Below are positions 59,317 through 64,000 of a stretch of 64,000 nt of DNA, in pieces (position 1 is the first letter of the stretch; every line of letters begins with the position of its first letter). This DNA is from Tolypeutes matacus. Taxonomy: Eukaryota; Chordata; Mammalia; Cingulata; Chlamyphoridae. Under the pieces are notes generated by a model. It was not told the origin of the DNA. It saw nothing but the letters and a program-made list of their open reading frames with translations, and made no database searches. The stretch is from NCBI GenBank assembly GCA_026826555.1, contig JAKSZT010054396.1, forward strand, positions 17,782,581 to 17,846,580. The letters are read 5' to 3'. The position numbers were made by a program, and so were the translations under genes.

Positions 59317-60990
59317 CTGAAAGAATAGACACCAAGAGTCACTGCTCTTTCTTTTAATTCATCTGATTTTGCCAAGAGAAGTAATTTTACAATGTTTTAT
59401 CTGCAGTTTACCTGTGTATACTGTTGTTTCAAAACAGGCAGGGTAATTGGAAAACCAGCATTTTAAAGCTAAATGAAAAGCTCACTTAATTAAAGGTATG
59501 GGAAATAAACAGAAAAATCTGAACCAGGATCTCAGAAGACCATAAAGGTGTTCTTTCTGGAAAGAACGCCATTCTAGGAAGACCCAGAAAAAGATGCCAT
59601 TCAAGGAGGGCAGGTTGCTCCAAAAACAGAGTCAGTGCCAAGAAAGGACAAAACTGAGCCGAGAAAAAGAAGTTGAGGTGGATCCTAAATGTTATCACAG
59701 CCAGTGACCAACTCAGTCGGAAATAAAAGAGGGTTGATGTGGAATTTAAATATAACACTTTAGCTATCGAAAATCGACTAAGATCAGCCAAAGTAGAATC
59801 TTCTCATTATGAAGACATACTCAGCTCCTCTTTTTTGTAAATTTCTAAAATATATTTCCACTCAGTTTCTTTCTCTTTGGTGTTTTCTACAACTACCAAT
59901 TCTTTTAAAATCTCTTATGATTAGTTTCAATATTTTTTTAAGAAACACTAACCATGTCTTTTAAAATAATTGATCTCTACCTCATATTCATAACAAAACA
60001 CGTCCAAAATTAATAATTTATTATGAATATACAAGTGGACTTTCTAACAAAAAGCAGCAAAATAAGAAACCATAAAGTATCAATAGCTTTAAGTACAAAA
60101 TAGACGTCGGTACATCTTTTTTAAAAAAGAGAGAAATAGATTAAAAAAAAAAAAAAAAGAAAGAAAGAAAGAAGCAAATGACTGGGAAATAAATATTTGT
60201 AACAAATATGATAGTAAGAGATTTCATATTACTGTATATGTAAAGAGCATAAATCAACAAAAAAATAAATGGTGAACACAAACTGAAATTTCGGTGAAAT
60301 TTTAATTATACAAAATAGCAGGGGAAATAAAACAAACAAAATAGCAGAATTTTTCTTTAATTATTATTCAGAATTGAGGAAGGTTTGAAGGAAGACCACT
60401 ATTGATAGGCATTTAAAATGGCAAAACATTTATGGAAGGAAGAAAATGTGTCTTAAAAATGTTCATGCCTTTGAAACAGCTCACTTATAGAAACTTATTA
60501 AAAAAAAAAAAAAAAAAAAAAGGTTATGCTACAAGAAAGCTCAACCAGTTTTGTCATAGTGAAAAACTAAAAATAACCAAAATTTTCCAAAATAGAAGAT
60601 TTGATAACTAAATTATGGTACAGCCAAAAACGGACTACTCTGCAACTATGCACTATACATAGATATATAAGCAAAATTCATTTAATTATTCTATAAAATT
60701 ACTGAGAACCTTGTAAGGTCTTTTAACATTCCTAACATTCTTTTCTATGGTTCTTAAATGACAAAGTAATTGTGCAATGCTGCTGCTGATGGACCTAGCA
60801 AGCTGCATTCAAATTCAAACGTTAGAATGCATAATCCAACAAAATCAGACCCTCATCCCTTTCTTATAATGACTTTGTGTAAAAAGAGTACTCTCTTTCC
60901 AGTGAAGGATTATCCCAGAGGTTCACTAGATGAGAATCTGACTCAGTGTTCTTACAGTATTTGACATGTGCCTGTAAATTATTTGCAAAA

Positions 60991-61177
60991 GAGAAAAGGG
61001 AAGGAAGGGGGAGGGAGGGAAGGAAGGGGGAGGGAGGGAAGGAAGGGGGAGGGAGGGAGGAAGGAGGAGGGAGGGAGGGAAGTGAGAGAGGAAGGAAGGG
61101 GGAGGAAGGGAAGTGAGAGAGGAAGGAAGGAAGGGAGGGGAGAGGAGGAGAGGGGAGGGGAGGAGAAAAAAAAAAAT
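60991..61177 (+). repeat. Polypurine (GGAA/GGGA) tract
   Basis: About 187 bp of almost pure purine, broken only by T at 61082 and 61114. Contains three 19-bp units AAGGAAGGGGGAGGGAGGG starting at 61001, 61020 and 61039. The run GGGGGAGGGAGGGAAGGAAG followed by GGGGG meets the usual G-quadruplex pattern (four G3+ runs, loops of seven or fewer). The open frames on both strands here are low-complexity artefacts. Confidence 0.9.
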
Positions 61178-61569
61178 AGTATCTTAATATGGCAACTACC
61201 AAACTACCTTAAAAAGAAAATGTTGGTGCTGTAGCCAGTTAAGTATCAGGGAGCCTCCTATCTTGGTCTGTCTGTTCCTGTTGTTTCAAAATCATTTCAT
61301 GTACACTACTGAGGTAAATTTAGAACTTGAAATGTGTACTTTTATTTTAAAAAATTTTTAGAGTTAAGAACAAACTATATACATTTTTTTTTTTTTCCAA
61401 GTTTGAATTCTGTTTTCAAACATGCTGGTCGTTTCCTTACTTTTTAGCTGCATTGTTATTTAAAAAGCTTTTAAATTTATTTAGATCTTGTTCCATTTAC
61501 AACACATGCTTAGCATGTAGTAAATAAAGCATTTTTTTAAAAAACAAAAATAGTCATTATAAGAAAACA

Positions 61570-61910
61570 ACTGGGGGAAGTGGATGTGGCTCAAGTGTTT
61601 GAGCTCCTGCCTATCACAAGGGAGGTCCCAAGTCCAGTTCCTGGTGCCTCCTAAAGAAGACGAGCTGGCACAACAAGATGATGCAACAAGAGATATAAGG
61701 AAAACATAATGAGAGACACAACAAAGCAGGGGGTGGAGGTGGCTCAAGCAATTAAGTGGTTCCCTCCCACATTGGAGGTCCTGGGTTCCGTTCTCGGTGC
61801 CTCCTGAAAAGAAGACCAGCGCACAACAAACAGACACAGCAACTGCAAAACAATAAGGGGGTGGGGAGAAATAAGTAAACAAAATAAATCTTTAAAGAAA
61901 AGAAAAAAAT
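61570..61910 (+). mobile_element. Dimeric xenarthran tRNA-derived SINE
   Basis: The first head at 61570-61655 reads 'gtggatgtggctcaagtg' and 'ggaggtcccaagtccagttcc'. After 'gacgagctggcacaacaagatgatgcaac' a second head at 61733-61805 reads 'gtggaggtggctcaagc' and 'ggaggtcctgggttccgttc'. It ends in an A-rich tail with AAATAAATC. It has the same layout as the copy at 103-391. Confidence 0.8.
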
Positions 61911-62364
61911 TGGTTTCATGGAAATACATTATTCACATTATAAAATAAAACAGTAAAACAGTATACATAGAATGATCCTATGTGAAATAAAATTTTAAGC
62001 ATAGGTAGTATATTTTTTCATTATATGAAAAAATGGTGTCACTGATCATCTCATGTGATTTGTATTATTTTCTTCTGCTTGTCATTATTTCCAAAATTTC
62101 ACTTGATGAATATGTATTTTTATTGTTGTCAGGAAAAAAAAACAAACTTTCAAAATGTCAATACCTGCCACATTTGCTGAAGGTTTATAGAAATCTTGGG
62201 AGGAAACCCGGCAATGCCAAAACCACTATTCTCAGAGGAACACACATATACACTGGCACATACACTAGGTATCTTTATGTGAGTGTGTGTACACAAACCC
62301 ACACACTCACAGGGGACAGCCACATAAAACAGGTCAGGCACCAGGGGTGAGCCAGACATTTAAT

Positions 62365-62525
62365 AGATTATCCCTTTAATCTTTAGTGCATCCCCATCCT
62401 AACCACCACCACCACCACCACTTCCATTTTGCAAAGAAATCAGTCTCCAAGAGGTAAACTAGCCCAAGGCAGATGGTGGTGAATGGTAAACCCATGATCT
62501 GAATGTAAATTACAGTAGCTCAAAA
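62365..62525 (-). repeat. MIR-like remnant with (ACC)n, minus orientation
   Basis: 'ccattttgcaaagaaatcag' and 'gaggtaaactagcccaagg' resemble reverse MIR. (CCA)5 at 62404-62420. Confidence 0.55.
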
Positions 62526-63603
62526 ATTTCTGACTTCGAAAATACTGTCCACAGTTTCCTGGCTTCTGGTGGAAATAACTAGAGGAAAGACAAAAATAAC
62601 CCACCCCCATGAGCATGTCACAAGCCCTCAGACGCGCTGGTCACGGCACCTCCAGCACACTCCCTGGAGCGGGGTTGTTAATTGTACCGGGAATATCTGT
62701 GGGTGCCTGAGGGGAACGCTGCACTCTAAGGACCTCCGATTCCTTATAGAATGCTGAGAAGACCCCGGCCACAGAAACAAAACAGAAAATGCTGAGAAGA
62801 GTCAGATTCTTTTTAAAAAGAGGCCATTTCCACAAAGGGTGAAATCAATACAGGGTGGATTATGCAGCTAATCTAATTTGGCTTTAGGAGCTACACAAGA
62901 GATTTAGGTTGAGAGGTTGGAGGCGGCTAATTTAGTGGCACAGTATTGGGCAAGCCCAGCTGCTGGGACCCAGGAAAGGGCTCGGAAATAAAATATGGTT
63001 TGCAGCTGTTCCTCATCCTTTCCCAGCTGCACCACTCCCCAGTGAGGGGCTCTGGGTGAGGAAGAGAGGGAGGGAACACAGAATCTGGAAGGACTGCCCT
63101 AACTCTTGTCACCACATATAGATACCTGGTGTGTGTGGCAATGTATATGTGTATTCCTCTGAGAATAGTGAACAAGCAAGTAACTTAAAGTGGGCAGTCC
63201 ATCAGAAGGTCACAGCTGGGGGAAAGAGGAGCTAAGGAACTCAGAAAATACTGAAACTTAGCAGCAGAGACTCTGGTCAAGGGATAACATTATTTTAGCT
63301 CCTACCCACAAATGCAGAGCAGCTGGAGAAAGTTAAAATCACACATGGCTCAGATCAGTGTGAACAACGCAGGGTCCTCCCTGGTGCAGAGACTTGCCTT
63401 CCTCAGAGGCAGAACTCACATTTTAGGAGATTCACAAGGTAGAAAGGCTCCCTCTTCTTCCTAATCCTGCACATCATTCCACCCCACACCTCTCCTCTCC
63501 AACCTTCAAATACACAAACGAGTATCCATTTATCTCCAGTAGAAAAAAAGCAGTCTAAGGCAAGCTTTAATGAAGATCTTTCTCACACACAAATGAACAA
63601 AGA

Positions 63604-63645
63604 GAGACCGTGGCTGCGATTAAAGAGACCGTAGCTGCGATTTTG
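63604..63645 (+). repeat. Short 22-bp direct duplication
   Basis: 'agagaccgtggctgcgatta' is followed at once by 'aagagaccgtagctgcgatt', two units differing at few positions. Confidence 0.8.
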
Positions 63646-64000
63646 CCAGCCACAGAGAAACCTCTCTCTAGAGGTGGTCTTCATTAGGTTGGTTTTGTTT
63701 TGACAATGTCTATACATTGCGTAACTTAGAGGCAGGAGAATATATCATGTCAAGGAGACACAGGATCTGTTACAAGCCTGTCCCTCCTCTTTGAACCATG
63801 GCTCAGCCTTTCCTGTGGCTTCAGCGCTGGCAGCTGGCTGTGATCAAGTTTGGTCTTCCTTGGTCTCTTCTCACACGTGCAGAAGTTGGCTGATCCTTAT
63901 AGCATATGCACCATAAATCTGTGATTCAGCATCAGGGGTGGGATACAAGTGGGCTAATAAGCTCTGGCATGCTTTAGCTCTAGGTCCTCACCTGAATGTG

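Larger units (their letters stand above)
59317..64000 (-). other. TLN2 intron, right edge
   Basis: No F2/F3 exon (expected to end in an FFLVK-type code) was found. Known contents: an L1-like AT-rich stretch about 60230-60700, poly-A runs at 60143-60159 and 60501-60522, the polypurine tract, a dimeric SINE and a MIR-like piece. The last bases (63989-64000) hold a donor-like CAG|GTGAGG on the gene strand. Confidence 0.6.

Noticed and set aside
60864..61234. Pro/Ser/Leu-rich and Gly/Arg/Glu-rich ORFs
   Set aside because: Translation of the polypurine tract; low complexity without coding signature.
1..64000. miR-190a, which is hosted by TLN2 in human
   Set aside because: I looked for its mature sequence in either orientation and did not see it; it lies nearer the 3' end of the gene, outside this window.
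1..64000. CRISPR array, operon, phage or bacterial defence system
   Set aside because: The window is a mammalian intron-exon gene; no regularly spaced identical repeats and no prokaryotic gene arrangement.

Overview
This is a vertebrate nuclear genomic window, almost certainly from a xenarthran mammal (armadillo, sloth or anteater). The lineage call rests on the dimeric tRNA-derived SINEs (for example 103-391 and 61570-61905, with the 'gatgtggctcaag' A-box and 'gggttcaatcc' B-box heads), which I recognise as the xenarthran DAS-type family. MIR, MER5-like hAT, L1 and MaLR-like LTR copies are ordinary placental background. The species itself cannot be fixed from this sequence.

The only host gene I can support is talin-2 (TLN2) on the minus strand. 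Twenty-one consecutive coding exons lie between 59316 (5' side) and 4605 (3' side). They join in frame without any stop and encode about 1,023 residues, roughly residues 317-1339 on talin numbering: most of the FERM F3 (PTB-like) lobe, the calpain-sensitive linker, rod bundles R1 to R5 and most of R6. Every exon has AG/GT borders except one, whose donor is GC (27145-27146). The first FERM exons lie beyond the right edge, and the remaining rod plus the C-terminal actin-binding/dimerisation module lie beyond the left edge.

Layout, right to left (gene direction): 63.9-59.3 kb intron with a 180-bp polypurine tract and a dimeric SINE; 59.3-53.0 kb F3 and linker exons with an antisense L1 remnant between; 53.0-51.8 kb an intron holding a 100-N assembly gap inside a SINE; 51.7-46.1 kb a repeat-dense intron with a complete two-LTR element nested in a MER5-like hAT copy, plus a solo LTR; 46.1-29.6 kb twelve exons (R1 to R4) in small introns; 29.6-25.2 kb the exons around the GC-AG intron; 25.2-17.6 kb an intron filled by a nearly full-length dead L1 in the gene's own orientation; 17.5-8.1 kb an intron with an antisense L1 remnant; 8.1-4.6 kb the last four exons (R5/R6); 4.6-0 kb intron.

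There is no operon, CRISPR array, prokaryotic system or novel multigene system. The points most worth a second look are the GC-AG splice site, the 60-bp (20-codon) tandem repeat inside the LTR element, the nested-insertion history dated by perfect target duplications, a 21-residue duplication in the L1 ORF1 coiled coil, and conservation of the four-threonine core of the mechanosensitive R3 bundle.
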